Below, piece after piece: positions 16,850 through 24,949 of a stretch of 56,780 bases of DNA. Under the pieces are notes generated by a model, which saw only the letters and a program-made list of their open reading frames with translations, was not told the origin of the DNA and did not search any database. A program made the position numbers and the translations under genes. Location of the stretch: assembly GCA_014801955.1 (NCBI GenBank), contig JAAVDE010000036.1, forward strand, positions 1 to 56,780, given 5' to 3'. The first letter of the stretch is position 1. Every line of letters begins with the position of its first letter. The stretch comes from Bacteroides sp. GTDB lineage: Bacteria; Bacteroidota; Bacteroidia; Bacteroidales; Muribaculaceae.

Positions 16850-18127
16850 TCAGAAGGTGTAGCGAACGGCGGCCATGATGCGGTTGCCGGTGCCCCGGTC
16901 GCCATTGAAGTTGGTGCGCTGGCCGCGGGCATATTCCAGGCCCACGAGGCAGTCGGAGAAGATGGAGTAGAAAACGTTGGCCGACGCATAGATACCCTGG
17001 CGGTAGGTGTCGCGGGCAAGGTCGCCTCGGTCGCCGAGAATGGCCTGGCCCCACGCGAGGGTTGCGAAGCCGCGGCTGCAATAGTCGTAGCGCAGGCCGA
17101 GGTTATAGGAGAAGGTGCGCGGCGCAATCAGCTTGCCCGGCTCGGTTGCCGAGGGAATGAGGTCGAGGTCATAGGCCGAAAGGTCGGTGATGTAGCTGGT
17201 AATGCCGCGGCCATAGACTGCATTGGCAAAGAGAGTGAAGCCGGCGCCGAGGGCGGAAGTGCCGCTGAGCTGAACGCCATAGCCCTGAGTGTACTTAACC
17301 TCCTGGAGGCGCGGGTCGCGATAGCAGAGGTTGCGGAGCATGGCCGAGAGGCGCACATGGTTGGTGCGGTTCCAGGAATACTGAACGTAGACGGGAATAT
17401 CGGGCACGCGCTGCGAAATGCTTTGGGTGAAGTCGCCGTTGTTAATCATTGCGTGGGGGTCTTCAACGGCAATGGCGGCCGACCAGTGTTCGTTGAACTG
17501 CGGGGCATATTGCAGGTGAACGTTCTTGCGGTCGATTTCGCCGCAGGGGCCCTGGGTGTCGACCGTAGGCACTGAGGCGGGGTCCTGGAAGGTCGTGCGG
17601 GCCAGACCGGCGGTAACGTCGCCGACTTTCAGGTAGGCCTGCTCGAGCTTCATGAAGCGGCTTCGGTTGTCGTCGAAGTTGGTTTGAATAAAGGCGGAGA
17701 AGGTTCCGAGCTTTTCGCTATGGCCGGCGAGCTGGAAGAATATGGTCGAGTTGCGGGCGGTGAACTGCAGGGCTGCGCGCTCGGTCGGATCGGCGGGAGT
17801 CGGCAGCTGCGAGGGAATGAAGTCGGAGCCGGTGCGCTCGCTGCCCGCAAAGTTATAGGCTGCCGTTGCATAGATGTAGCCGCCGATGCCGAAGGCGATT
17901 TTGCCCTTGCGGTCAAGGAAGAGGAAGCGGGGAGCTGAGGGGTCGTGGAATTTCAGGTCGTTGGAATCGTAGATAACGGCAACGACTTCGGGTTTCATCT
18001 TCGTCGTGTCGCCGCTAACAACGACTACGCGCTGGGGGATTCTGGTTTCTTCGGTCGCCGGGTTCTGGGCCTTAACGGCAACGGCCATCGAGGCCGCTAC
18101 CGTTAATGTTAGAATAATGTTTTTCAT
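16850..18127 (-). CDS. DcaP-type outer-membrane porin
   Basis: The 425-residue protein has a signal peptide (about 1-20, AVKAQ) and a C-terminal phenylalanine (AAVRYTF) typical of outer-membrane beta-barrels. The middle is a series of amphipathic strands (KIAFGIGGYIYATAAYNF, LQFTARNSTIFFQLAGH, LGTFSAFIQTNFD), matching the DcaP/OprP-like family. It should allow passive uptake of small anionic solutes; the true substrate is unknown. It lies downstream of an ECF sigma gene on the same strand with a 92-nt gap, so it could be read through from it or be controlled by it. Confidence 0.78.
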   Translation of the reverse strand: MKNIILTLTVAASMAVAVKAQNPATEETRIPQRVVVVSGDTTKMKPEVVAVIYDSNDLKFHDPSAPRFLFLDRKGKIAFGIGGYIYATAAYNFAGSERTGSDFIPSQLPTPADPTERAALQFTARNSTIFFQLAGHSEKLGTFSAFIQTNFDDNRSRFMKLEQAYLKVGDVTAGLARTTFQDPASVPTVDTQGPCGEIDRKNVHLQYAPQFNEHWSAAIAVEDPHAMINNGDFTQSISQRVPDIPVYVQYSWNRTNHVRLSAMLRNLCYRDPRLQEVKYTQGYGVQLSGTSALGAGFTLFANAVYGRGITSYITDLSAYDLDLIPSATEPGKLIAPRTFSYNLGLRYDYCSRGFATLAWGQAILGDRGDLARDTYRQGIYASANVFYSIFSDCLVGLEYARGQRTNFNGDRGTGNRIMAAVRYTF

Positions 18128-18181
18128 TCTCTTTGAAATATAAATAGTTGAAAGTAGTAGTAGAGAGACTTCTGCGGAGGA

Positions 18182-18214
18182 GGGAGGAGAAAGGGAGCGG
18201 GAGGAGAAAGGGAG
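18182..18214. repeat. Purine-tract direct repeat
   Basis: A 16-base unit GGGAGGAGAAAGGGAG occurs twice, 17 nt apart (18182-18197 and 18199-18214), inside an all-purine stretch except one C. It lies between the ECF sigma stop codon and the porin start. On the transcribed strand it is a polypyrimidine leader. No function is evident. Confidence 0.7.
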
Positions 18215-18219
18215 GAGTA

Positions 18220-18732
18220 TTAATAGCGGTCGCGGTAGTCGGCGAGCATGGTCTGGAGTTTCTGGCGGGCGAAGAAGATGCGGCTCTTAACGGTGCCGAG
18301 GGGGAGGTTCATCTTTTCGGCGATTTCGTTGTACTTGTAACCGGCAACGTGCATCGAGAACGGAACGCGATATTCTTCGGAGAAGGAGTTGATGGCAGCG
18401 TTGATTTCGTTAGCGGCGTAGGTGCCTTCAACGGAGTCGATCGAGCTTTCCTGCGAGGAGTTGAGGTGGTAGAGGTCCTCGGTCTGGTCAATGATGGTTG
18501 CCGAACGAACCTGGTGGCGGTAGTTGTTGATGAAGATGTTGCGCATGATGGTGAACACCCAGCCTTTGAAGTTCACGTTTTCGGCGAACTTTTCTTCGTT
18601 GTCAAGAACCTTGAGCATGGTGTCCTGAAGCAGGTCATAGGCGTCGTCGCGGTTGCTGGTGAGCATGTATGCGAAGTTGAGGAGGTTGCTCTGGAGGGCC
18701 ATCAGTTGGGTCTGGATGTTGGAGGTAGTCAT
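18220..18732 (-). CDS. ECF RNA polymerase sigma factor
   Basis: The 170-residue protein has the two ECF modules only. Region 2 covers about 10-75 (LLNFAYMLTSNRDDAYDLLQDTMLKVL, then FKGWVFTIMRNIFINNYR). Region 4 covers about 112-165 (YKYNEIAEKMNLPLGTVKSRIFFARQKL). I use the ATG at 18730-18732; the frame remains open to 18852 but that stretch contains the promoter and is not protein-like. No anti-sigma gene is adjacent on either side, which is common for one group of Bacteroidota sigma factors resembling SigH/EcfG-like housekeeping ECFs. The next gene on its strand is the porin. Confidence 0.9.
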   Translation of the reverse strand: MTTSNIQTQLMALQSNLLNFAYMLTSNRDDAYDLLQDTMLKVLDNEEKFAENVNFKGWVFTIMRNIFINNYRHQVRSATIIDQTEDLYHLNSSQESSIDSVEGTYAANEINAAINSFSEEYRVPFSMHVAGYKYNEIAEKMNLPLGTVKSRIFFARQKLQTMLADYRDRY

Positions 18733-18820
18733 GATGAAAATGTATTTAAGAGTTTTTTTAATTTTTTGAATAATCGTTGTCGAGAGCTCTCGGAGGTTGT
18801 CCTGTTGTCTTTCGACACTG

Positions 18821-18853
18821 CAAAGATACAAAAATTTTTTAATTCCAAACAAA
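18821..18853 (-). promoter_or_regulatory. Promoter of the ECF sigma gene
   Basis: On the minus strand TTTG (18850-18853) precedes TATCTTTG (18821-18828) by 21 nt, so the vegetative sigma factor should read it. Transcription should begin near 18814, leaving a leader of about 80 nt that includes a purine-rich region. Confidence 0.65.
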
Positions 18854-18893
18854 TTTGCAACTTTTTTTCGCGAAAAATTAAAATTTATTTGTT

Positions 18894-19038
18894 TTGTAAC
18901 ACGTCAGCATTGATTCTCAGCGTATTACAAAGCGATATTTCATATTGTAACATGTTACAACAAAGCAACACGCCGTTGTAACACTTTGTAACAACAAACG
19001 CTAACTTATTATTATATTGTATTTTAATCGTGTTACAA
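18894..19038. promoter_or_regulatory. Cluster of TTGTAAC sites including a 16-bp palindrome
   Basis: Seven copies of TTGTAAC or its complement lie in about 145 bp: 18894-18900 (+), 18925-18930 (-, partial), 18945-18951 (+), 18954-18960 (-), 18976-18982 (+), 18986-18992 (+) and 19032-19038 (-). The third and fourth form the perfect palindrome TTGTAACATGTTACAA (18945-18960). They occupy the 390-nt gap between the divergent ECF sigma and dCMP deaminase genes, just upstream of the latter's promoter. This looks like an array of binding sites for a dimeric regulator; which one is unknown. Confidence 0.6.
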
Positions 19039-19062
19039 TTATGTTTCTTAATTAATGTTAAA

Positions 19063-19093
19063 TTTGCTGTTTCGATATTTTTGCCTACTTTTG
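19063..19093 (+). promoter_or_regulatory. Promoter of the dCMP deaminase operon
   Basis: TTTG (19063-19066) precedes TACTTTTG (19086-19093) by exactly 19 nt. A second possible -7 box, TAAATTTG, overlaps at 19059-19066. Transcription should start near 19100, about 24 nt before the ATG. Confidence 0.7.
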
Positions 19094-19123
19094 TGTTGTA
19101 AAAAAAGCAGATTTTTGCAGCCT

Positions 19124-19546
19124 ATGGACTCCAAGCAACACCAGACCGACTGCCGCTATCTCAGAATGGCGCGCATCTGGGCCGAAAACTCCTATTGCAC
19201 CCGCCGCCAGGTAGGCGCTATTATCGTTAACGACTCAATGATTATCTCCGACGGATTCAACGGAACGCCCTCCGGGTTCGAAAACGTTTGTGAGGACGCC
19301 GACGGCGTGACGAAGCCCTATGTGCTCCACGCCGAGGCGAACGCTATTACTAAGGTGGCGCGCAGCAACAACTCGTCGCAGGGCGCAACGCTCTATGTAA
19401 CGGCCTCGCCCTGCCTGGAGTGTTCGAAACTGATAATCCAGTCGGGCATAAAGAGAGTTGTGTTTAACGAAATGTATCGAATAACCGACGGTCTTGACCT
19501 TTTGCGTCGCGCCGGGGTTCAGGTCGACTATATTGAAAACTTATGA
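19124..19546 (+). CDS. dCMP deaminase family protein
   Basis: This 140-residue zinc enzyme should convert dCMP to dUMP for thymidylate synthesis. It has the cytidine/deoxycytidylate deaminase signature: H69-A-E (HAEANAI) with the catalytic glutamate, and P-C97-x-x-C100 (PCLECSKL) as remaining zinc ligands. NGTPSGFENVCED is typical of the dCMP branch (ComEB-like). I start at the ATG at 19124 because it lies just after a good promoter; the open frame extends further but would include that promoter. The stop overlaps the S41 protease start (ATGA). Confidence 0.9.
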   Translation: MDSKQHQTDCRYLRMARIWAENSYCTRRQVGAIIVNDSMIISDGFNGTPSGFENVCEDADGVTKPYVLHAEANAITKVARSNNSSQGATLYVTASPCLECSKLIIQSGIKRVVFNEMYRITDGLDLLRRAGVQVDYIENL

Positions 19547-21156
19547 AAAAACCATCCTACAACAAATTCCTTCAGTTCGGGCTTCCGCTCATAGTAATTA
19601 TTGCGCTCCTGGCCGGCATTCTGCTGGGCTCGCACCTGAGGTTCCGCCCGAGTGCGTCGGATTCGGCTGCAAAGAAGGTCGAAGAGCTGTTTTCGCTCAT
19701 CAGCAGCGACTATGTCGACGAAGTCAACCTCGACTCGCTGCTCGAGGAGGCGATTCCCGACCTGCTCGGCAACCTCGACCCCCACACGGCATATATTCCC
19801 GCGCGCGACCTCGAGGAGGTGAACTCCGACCTCGACGGCTCGTTTTCCGGCATTGGCATATCCTTTCAGCTGATGAACGACACCATCACGGTTCTGGAAG
19901 TCATTTCGGGCGGTCCGTCGGAGAAAGTCGGCCTGCTCCCCGGCGACCGAATCATAACGGTCAACGACACGGTACTCGCCGGCAAGAACATCGACGCCGA
20001 CGACGTTAAACACAAACTCCGCGGCCCGCGCAACAGCAAGGTCGAGCTGACCATTCTGCGCCCCGGCAGCAGCGAAACGAACGTCTACACCGTTACTCGC
20101 GGCGACATCCCCGTAACCTCCATCGACGCCTCCTATATGATAACCCCGGAGGTGGGCTATATTAAGGTGAACAAATTCGGCCGCAACACCTTTGCGGAGT
20201 TCTTCACCCAAATGGTGATGCTCCGCAACAACGGCGCCAAAGACTACATCCTTGACCTGCGCGGCAACGGCGGCGGCTTCCTCGACATCGCAATCCGCAT
20301 GGCCAACGAGTTTCTGTCGGCCGGCGACGGCATTGTTGAAACCCGCGGCCGCGACGGCGAGCTCCTCGAGGCGGTTGTTGCCGACGGCAGCGGAACGTTC
20401 CAAAAGGCGCGCGTCGCAGTGTTGCTCGACGAGTTCTCGGCGTCAGCGTCGGAAATCGTTGCCGGTGCGCTGCAAGACAACGACCGCGCCATCATTCTCG
20501 GCCGCCGCTCCTTTGGCAAAGGCCTCGTGCAAACCCAAAAAGACCTCTCCGACGGCTCTGCCATCCGCATAACGACCGCGCGCTACTACACCCCCTCGGG
20601 CCGTTGCATCCAAAAGCCTTTCACCAAAGGCCAGACCGACAACTACGCGCTGGAAATCTATGACCGCTACTCCTCGGGCGAGGTTTTCAACGCCGACAGC
20701 GTTAAAATCGACCGCTCGCTGCTCTACCACACCCGCGCCGGACGCGAGGTCTATGGCGGCGGCGGCATCATGCCCGACATCTTCGTGCCCGCCGACACGG
20801 CCAACATCACCTCCTACTATACTAAGGTGTCGAACTCCGGCCTGCTCCACCGCTATGCCTTCAAATACGTTGACTCCAACCGCCAGCGGCTCGACCAGGC
20901 AACGAGCGTTGACGAACTGCTGCAACTCCTCCCGGCCGACGGTGCCCTGCTGGCCGACTTCACGGCGTTTGCCGCCGCCAACGGCGTTGCAACGCGCTGG
21001 TACTATGTCAACATTTCGCGCCCTCTGCTTGTTAATGTTCTGAAAGCCCTGATTGCACGCGACGTGCTCGGAACCGCCGCTTTCTATGAAATCGACAACA
21101 CGCGCGACAATGTTGTTCAGCGTGCGCTGCAGGAGCTCTCAACGACACAGCAATGA
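19543..21156 (+). CDS. S41-family C-terminal processing peptidase
   Basis: The 537-residue protein has an N-terminal membrane anchor or signal (about 10-30), then a PDZ domain (about 85-180, with FSGIGISFQ and GGPSEKVGLLPGDRIITVND), then the tail-specific protease core. The catalytic serine lies in SASASE (probably Ser301) with Lys326 in SFGKG; the spacing of 25 equals that of E. coli Prc Ser430/Lys455 from memory. It should cleave proteins in the periplasm near their C-termini. It shares 4-nt overlaps with both neighbours. Confidence 0.93.
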   Translation: MKKPSYNKFLQFGLPLIVIIALLAGILLGSHLRFRPSASDSAAKKVEELFSLISSDYVDEVNLDSLLEEAIPDLLGNLDPHTAYIPARDLEEVNSDLDGSFSGIGISFQLMNDTITVLEVISGGPSEKVGLLPGDRIITVNDTVLAGKNIDADDVKHKLRGPRNSKVELTILRPGSSETNVYTVTRGDIPVTSIDASYMITPEVGYIKVNKFGRNTFAEFFTQMVMLRNNGAKDYILDLRGNGGGFLDIAIRMANEFLSAGDGIVETRGRDGELLEAVVADGSGTFQKARVAVLLDEFSASASEIVAGALQDNDRAIILGRRSFGKGLVQTQKDLSDGSAIRITTARYYTPSGRCIQKPFTKGQTDNYALEIYDRYSSGEVFNADSVKIDRSLLYHTRAGREVYGGGGIMPDIFVPADTANITSYYTKVSNSGLLHRYAFKYVDSNRQRLDQATSVDELLQLLPADGALLADFTAFAAANGVATRWYYVNISRPLLVNVLKALIARDVLGTAAFYEIDNTRDNVVQRALQELSTTQQ

Positions 21157-21710
21157 ACAAAACCGACATCCGACGCGCCATCCGCGCGCGCAAAGCCCTG
21201 CTCTCCGACCCCGACCGCCGTCGGGCCGCCGAAGCCGTGTTCTCCGCCCTGGAGCGAACGGCGGCCTTTCTGCTGGCCGACCGCATTTTAGTCTACGCCT
21301 CGCTGCCCGACGAGCTCTCAACCCGCGAGTTTCTCCATAAATGGAGCGGGCGCAAACGCTTTTTCCTTCCGCGCGTCAACGGCGTGAACCTCGAACTGCT
21401 CCCCTACGAGCAGACCGCGCTCCATCTCGGCGCTTTTCAGATTGAAGAGCCCGACGGCAACGAGCTGATTGACCCGCAAACGATCGACCTCATCATCGTG
21501 CCCGCAGTGGCCCTCGACCGCAACTGCAACCGCCTCGGGCGCGGCAAAGGATTCTACGACCGCCTGCTGCGCGACCTGCGCGCAACGACCATCGGCGTCG
21601 GCTATGACTTTCAGCTCATTACCGACGGCATCCCCGTTGACCCCCACGACGTTCAGCTCGACTTCGTCATCACCGAGTCGCACCTTCACCGGCGGTCGCC
21701 CTCCCTTTGA
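21153..21710 (+). CDS. 5-formyltetrahydrofolate cyclo-ligase
   Basis: This cytoplasmic enzyme converts 5-formyl-THF to 5,10-methenyl-THF with ATP, returning a folate store to use. The 185-residue protein has the basic N-terminal helix (DIRRAIRARKALLS), then IVPAVALDRNCNRLGRGKGFYDRLL, the hallmark nucleotide-binding motif, and VGYDFQL. It starts in an ATGA overlap with the protease. With dCMP deaminase at the head of the operon, two of three genes touch one-carbon/thymidylate metabolism. Confidence 0.92.
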   Translation: MNKTDIRRAIRARKALLSDPDRRRAAEAVFSALERTAAFLLADRILVYASLPDELSTREFLHKWSGRKRFFLPRVNGVNLELLPYEQTALHLGAFQIEEPDGNELIDPQTIDLIIVPAVALDRNCNRLGRGKGFYDRLLRDLRATTIGVGYDFQLITDGIPVDPHDVQLDFVITESHLHRRSPSL

Positions 21711-21749
21711 CCCCGCGCAACGCATTCTCAAAATTCCAAAAATATATTA

Positions 21750-21788
21750 AAATTACTGATTGCTGATTGGCAATTAGTAATTTTTTTT
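21750..21788 (+). terminator. Terminator of the dCMP deaminase operon
   Basis: A 14-bp stem (21750-21763 with 21770-21783, one G-T wobble) with a 6-nt loop is followed by a run of T to 21788. The promoter of the next gene begins inside it. Confidence 0.75.
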
Positions 21789-21797
21789 GTAACTTTG
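21767..21797 (+). promoter_or_regulatory. Promoter of the GH109-like gene
   Basis: TTG (21767-21769) in the terminator loop precedes TAACTTTG (21790-21797) by 20 nt. Transcription should begin near 21804, about 35 nt before the ATG. The promoter and upstream terminator therefore share DNA. Confidence 0.7.
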
Positions 21798-21838
21798 CAT
21801 TTCAAACAAATTCTAACCATTAATCAATCATTTACACC

Positions 21839-23470
21839 ATGCTTATCAAAAAGCTTGCCCTCGCTGCTGCCGCCGCTTTGATGGTCGGCAACCTCGCGAC
21901 CGCTCAGTCGCTCTCGCCCTCGACTAAAACTCACTGGGACAAGGGTACTCTCGTCGTTGAAACCCCCGAGCGCCCCGCCGGCCAGGAACACGTTCTCGGC
22001 CTGACCGCCCCGAAGCTCGACAAAGTTCGCGTTGCCTTCGTTGGCCTCGGCATGCGCGGCCCCGGCGCAGTTAACCGCTTCGCCCACATTCCCGGCGTAG
22101 AAATCGTTGCTCTCTGCGACTTTGACTCCGTACGCGCTGCAAAATGCCAGAAATACCTCCGCGAAAAAGGCCTGAAGCCCGCCGACATCTACTTCGGCGA
22201 AGATGGCTACAAAGCCGTTTGCGAACGCCCCGACGTTGACCTCGTTTACGTTGCAACCGACTGGGACCACCATTTCCCCGTTGCCAAAACCGCTCTCGAA
22301 AACGGCAAGCACACCGCAATCGAAGTTCCCTCGGCAATGAACCTCGAACAGTGCTGGGAGCTCATCGACCTGAGCGAAAAAACCCGCAAGCACTGCATGA
22401 TTCTCGAAAACTGCTGCTACGACTACTATGAACTCAACGCCCTGGCAATGGCCCAGGCCGGCGTGTTCGGCGAAGTGCTCCGCGCAGAAGGTGCCTATAT
22501 CCACAACCTCGACGACTTCTGGGACTACTACTGGAAGAACCCCGAAAACGACCCCGACAAGCTCGGCTGGCGCATGAAATACAACAAAGAAAACCGCGGC
22601 GACCTCTATGCCACCCACGGCCTCGGCCCGGTTGCACAGTGCCTCAACATCCACCGCGGCGACCGCTTCAAAACCCTCGTTGCCATGGACACCAAGTCCG
22701 TTCACGGCAAGGAATACGTTGAGAAGAAAACCGGCAAACCCTGCGACGACTACCGCAACGGCGACCACACCACCACTCTGATGCGCACCGAAGACGGCAA
22801 GGTTGTTGAAATCCAGCACAACGTTATGAACCCCCAGCCCTACAACCGCCTGTTCAAACTCACCGGCACCAAGGGCTACGCAACCAAATACCCCACCCAG
22901 CAGATCGCCCTCGACAAGAGCCAGCTCGAAGCCAGCGGCGTTGCTCCCAAAATCGACAACCTGTCGAGCCACGGCTTCCTGCCCAAAGCTGAATACGACG
23001 CCCTCGTGCAGAAGTACTACCACCCCATCCTCACCAAATACGGCGAACTCGGCCGCGAAATGGGCCACGGCGGCATGGACTTCATGATGGACGCCCGCCT
23101 CGTTTACTGCCTCCAGAACGGTCTGCCCCTCGACATGGACGTTTATGACCTCGCTGAATGGTGCTGCCTCGGCGAACTCGGCGCCCTGTCGATGGACAAC
23201 AACTCCGCTGCCGTTACCTTCCCCGACTTCACCCGCGGCCACTGGAACGACGTTAAGGGCTACAAGCACGCCTACGCCGCTGCCGACGACGAAGCCGCTG
23301 CCGAAGCTACCGCAAAGGCCTACACCGCCGCTCAGCAGGAAGCTACCGCTCAGCTCAAGCTCTGGGACCTCTACGACGCTGTTGCCACCGCCCCCAACGC
23401 CAAAGCAAAAGCCAAAGCCCAGAAGGCCTACGACAAAGCCCTCGCCAAATACGCCAAACTCGTAAAATAA
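21839..23470 (+). CDS. Exported Gfo/Idh/MocA oxidoreductase, GH109-like
   Basis: The 543-residue protein has a signal peptide (about 1-22, ATAQS) and a Rossmann motif VAFVGLGMRGPG (65-76). Stretches such as TDWDHHFPVAKTALENGKH, EVPSAMNLEQCWEL, ILENCCYDYYE and YATHGLGPVAQCL match the GH109 group, which uses bound NAD+ to cleave alpha-N-acetylgalactosaminides. A role in mucin or glycan breakdown in the periplasm is likely but unproven. The last ~65 residues form an Ala/Lys-rich helical tail not expected in the family. It stands alone between a promoter-terminator pair and its codon use is strongly biased, suggesting high expression. Confidence 0.82.
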   Translation: MLIKKLALAAAAALMVGNLATAQSLSPSTKTHWDKGTLVVETPERPAGQEHVLGLTAPKLDKVRVAFVGLGMRGPGAVNRFAHIPGVEIVALCDFDSVRAAKCQKYLREKGLKPADIYFGEDGYKAVCERPDVDLVYVATDWDHHFPVAKTALENGKHTAIEVPSAMNLEQCWELIDLSEKTRKHCMILENCCYDYYELNALAMAQAGVFGEVLRAEGAYIHNLDDFWDYYWKNPENDPDKLGWRMKYNKENRGDLYATHGLGPVAQCLNIHRGDRFKTLVAMDTKSVHGKEYVEKKTGKPCDDYRNGDHTTTLMRTEDGKVVEIQHNVMNPQPYNRLFKLTGTKGYATKYPTQQIALDKSQLEASGVAPKIDNLSSHGFLPKAEYDALVQKYYHPILTKYGELGREMGHGGMDFMMDARLVYCLQNGLPLDMDVYDLAEWCCLGELGALSMDNNSAAVTFPDFTRGHWNDVKGYKHAYAAADDEAAAEATAKAYTAAQQEATAQLKLWDLYDAVATAPNAKAKAKAQKAYDKALAKYAKLVK

Positions 23471-23493
23471 TCCCCACCCAACATACCCCTCCA

Positions 23494-23525
23494 AATCCCG
23501 CCGTCACCCACGGCGGGATTTTTTA
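23494..23525 (+). terminator. Terminator after the GH109-like gene
   Basis: A GC-rich perfect stem (23494-23504 with 23510-23520) with a five-base loop is followed by a T-run. It lies 24 nt after the stop codon. Confidence 0.88.
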
Positions 23526-23543
23526 TATCCCCCTCCCAAACAG

Positions 23544-23601
23544 CAGTGTCCCCAAATTTAGGACAGGAATCGCGGTTTCTGTCCTAAATTTGGGGACACT
23601 G
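23544..23601. repeat. Perfect 23-bp inverted repeat (REP/MITE-like hairpin)
   Basis: The 23-bp arms at 23544-23566 and 23579-23601 are perfect complements around a 12-nt loop. The outer arm begins CAGTGTCCCCAAATTTAGG. A run of seven T follows on the plus strand, so it could act as a second terminator, but the first already serves that gene. Hairpins with GTGTCCCC arms resemble the REP sequences that accompany IS200-like REP-associated transposases; that link is from memory. It lies between convergent GH109-like and tyrS genes. Confidence 0.8.
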
Positions 23602-23638
23602 TGTTTTTTTAACAGCCGGTTGGTTTCGGGCTGCGGGA

Positions 23639-24937
23639 TTATTCGGCGCGGAGGAGGAAGAAGTTCTTTTTGCCGCGCTGGGCGAGGATGTATTTGTCCT
23701 GGAGGAGCATGTCGGCAGTGGCCACGGCTTGCGGGTCGGTGACTTTTTCCTTGTTGATTGAAAGGCCGCCGCCCTGAACCATTTTGCGGAATTCGCCCTT
23801 GGAGGGGAATACCTGGCAGTCGGGAGCCGTCAGGAGTTCGGCCAGCGGGGTGGTGCCGTCGATAACGGCCTGGCGCGACACGGTGAACTGCGGCACGCCT
23901 TCCATGATGTCGAGCAGCGTTGCTTCGTCGAGGTTATGGAGGGCTTCAACGGCCTTGGGGTTGAAGAGAATCTGCGATGCCTCGATGGCGGCTTCGGTGT
24001 CGGCTGCGGAGTGGACCATCGTGGTGATTTCGCGGGCCAGACGCTTCTGCAGGGGGCGCAGACCGGGGTTTTCGGCCTGTTCGGCAACGAGGGCTTCGAC
24101 TTCTTCGCGCGACAGGGTCGTGAAAATCTTAATGTACTTTTCGGCGTCGGCGTCGGAAACGTTGAGCCAGAACTGATAGAACTTGTAGGGCGACGTGCGC
24201 TTGGGGTCGAGCCAAACGTTGCCGCTTTCGGTTTTGCCGAACTTGCCGCCGTCGGCCTTGGTGATGAGCGGGCAGGTCAGGGCGAAAGCCTCGCCGCCTT
24301 CGGTTCGACGGATGAGTTCGGTGCCGGTGGTTATATTGCCCCACTGGTCGCTGCCGCCGAGCTGCAGTCGGCAGTTCTTGTTGCGGTAGAGCCAGAGGTA
24401 GTCATAGCCCTGGAGGAGCTGATAGGAGAACTCGGTGAACGACATACCGTGGCTGGAGTCGGAACCCAGACGCTTCTTAACGGAGTCTTTGGCCATCATG
24501 TAGTTCACGGTTATGTGTTTGCCGATGTCGCGGATGAAGTGGAGGAAACCATAGTCTTTCATCCAGTCGTAGTTATTGACGAGTTCGGCGGCATTGGCAG
24601 CGTCGGAGTCGAAATCGAGGAATTTGGAGAGTTGCTTTTTGATGGCTTCCTGATTATGGCGCAGGGTGGCTTCGTCGATGAGCACGCGCTCCTGACTTTT
24701 CATGGAGGGGTCGCCGATCATGCCGGTAGCGCCGCCGATGAGGGCCAGGGGCTTATGGCCTGAGCGCTGGAAGTGCTTCAGCATCATAACGCCCACGAGG
24801 TGACCGATATGGAGCGAGTCGGCCGTCGGGTCGATGCCGAGATAGGCCGTTGCCATACCTTTTTTGAGTTCTTCGTCGGTTCCCGGCATAACGGTGTGGA
24901 TCATGCCGCGCCAGGTAAGTTCTTCAATAAAGTCCAT
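23639..24937 (-). CDS. tyrS: Tyrosyl-tRNA synthetase
   Basis: This class I aminoacyl-tRNA synthetase charges tRNA-Tyr. The 432-residue protein has the HIGH-type motif [13 protein letters not shown] near residue 40, the tyrosine-binding [11 protein letters not shown] block, and KFGKTESGN in the KMSKS position. A C-terminal S4-like RNA-binding domain follows from about 360 ([18 protein letters not shown]). Length is standard. It is the last gene of the minus-strand operon and starts 12 nt after the lipoprotein stop. Confidence 0.96.
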   Translation of the reverse strand: MDFIEELTWRGMIHTVMPGTDEELKKGMATAYLGIDPTADSLHIGHLVGVMMLKHFQRSGHKPLALIGGATGMIGDPSMKSQERVLIDEATLRHNQEAIKKQLSKFLDFDSDAANAAELVNNYDWMKDYGFLHFIRDIGKHITVNYMMAKDSVKKRLGSDSSHGMSFTEFSYQLLQGYDYLWLYRNKNCRLQLGGSDQWGNITTGTELIRRTEGGEAFALTCPLITKADGGKFGKTESGNVWLDPKRTSPYKFYQFWLNVSDADAEKYIKIFTTLSREEVEALVAEQAENPGLRPLQKRLAREITTMVHSAADTEAAIEASQILFNPKAVEALHNLDEATLLDIMEGVPQFTVSRQAVIDGTTPLAELLTAPDCQVFPSKGEFRKMVQGGGLSINKEKVTDPQAVATADMLLQDKYILAQRGKKNFFLLRAE

Positions 24938-24949
24938 GTGATATTTTGG

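Noticed and set aside
18894-19038. CRISPR-like array
   Set aside because: The repeated words are only 7 nt, in both orientations, with uneven spacing.
21824-23494. Minus-strand open frame of 556 codons
   Set aside because: It mirrors the GH109-like gene codon for codon; its composition (Val, Gly, Glu, Phe) is the complement of that gene's biased codons.
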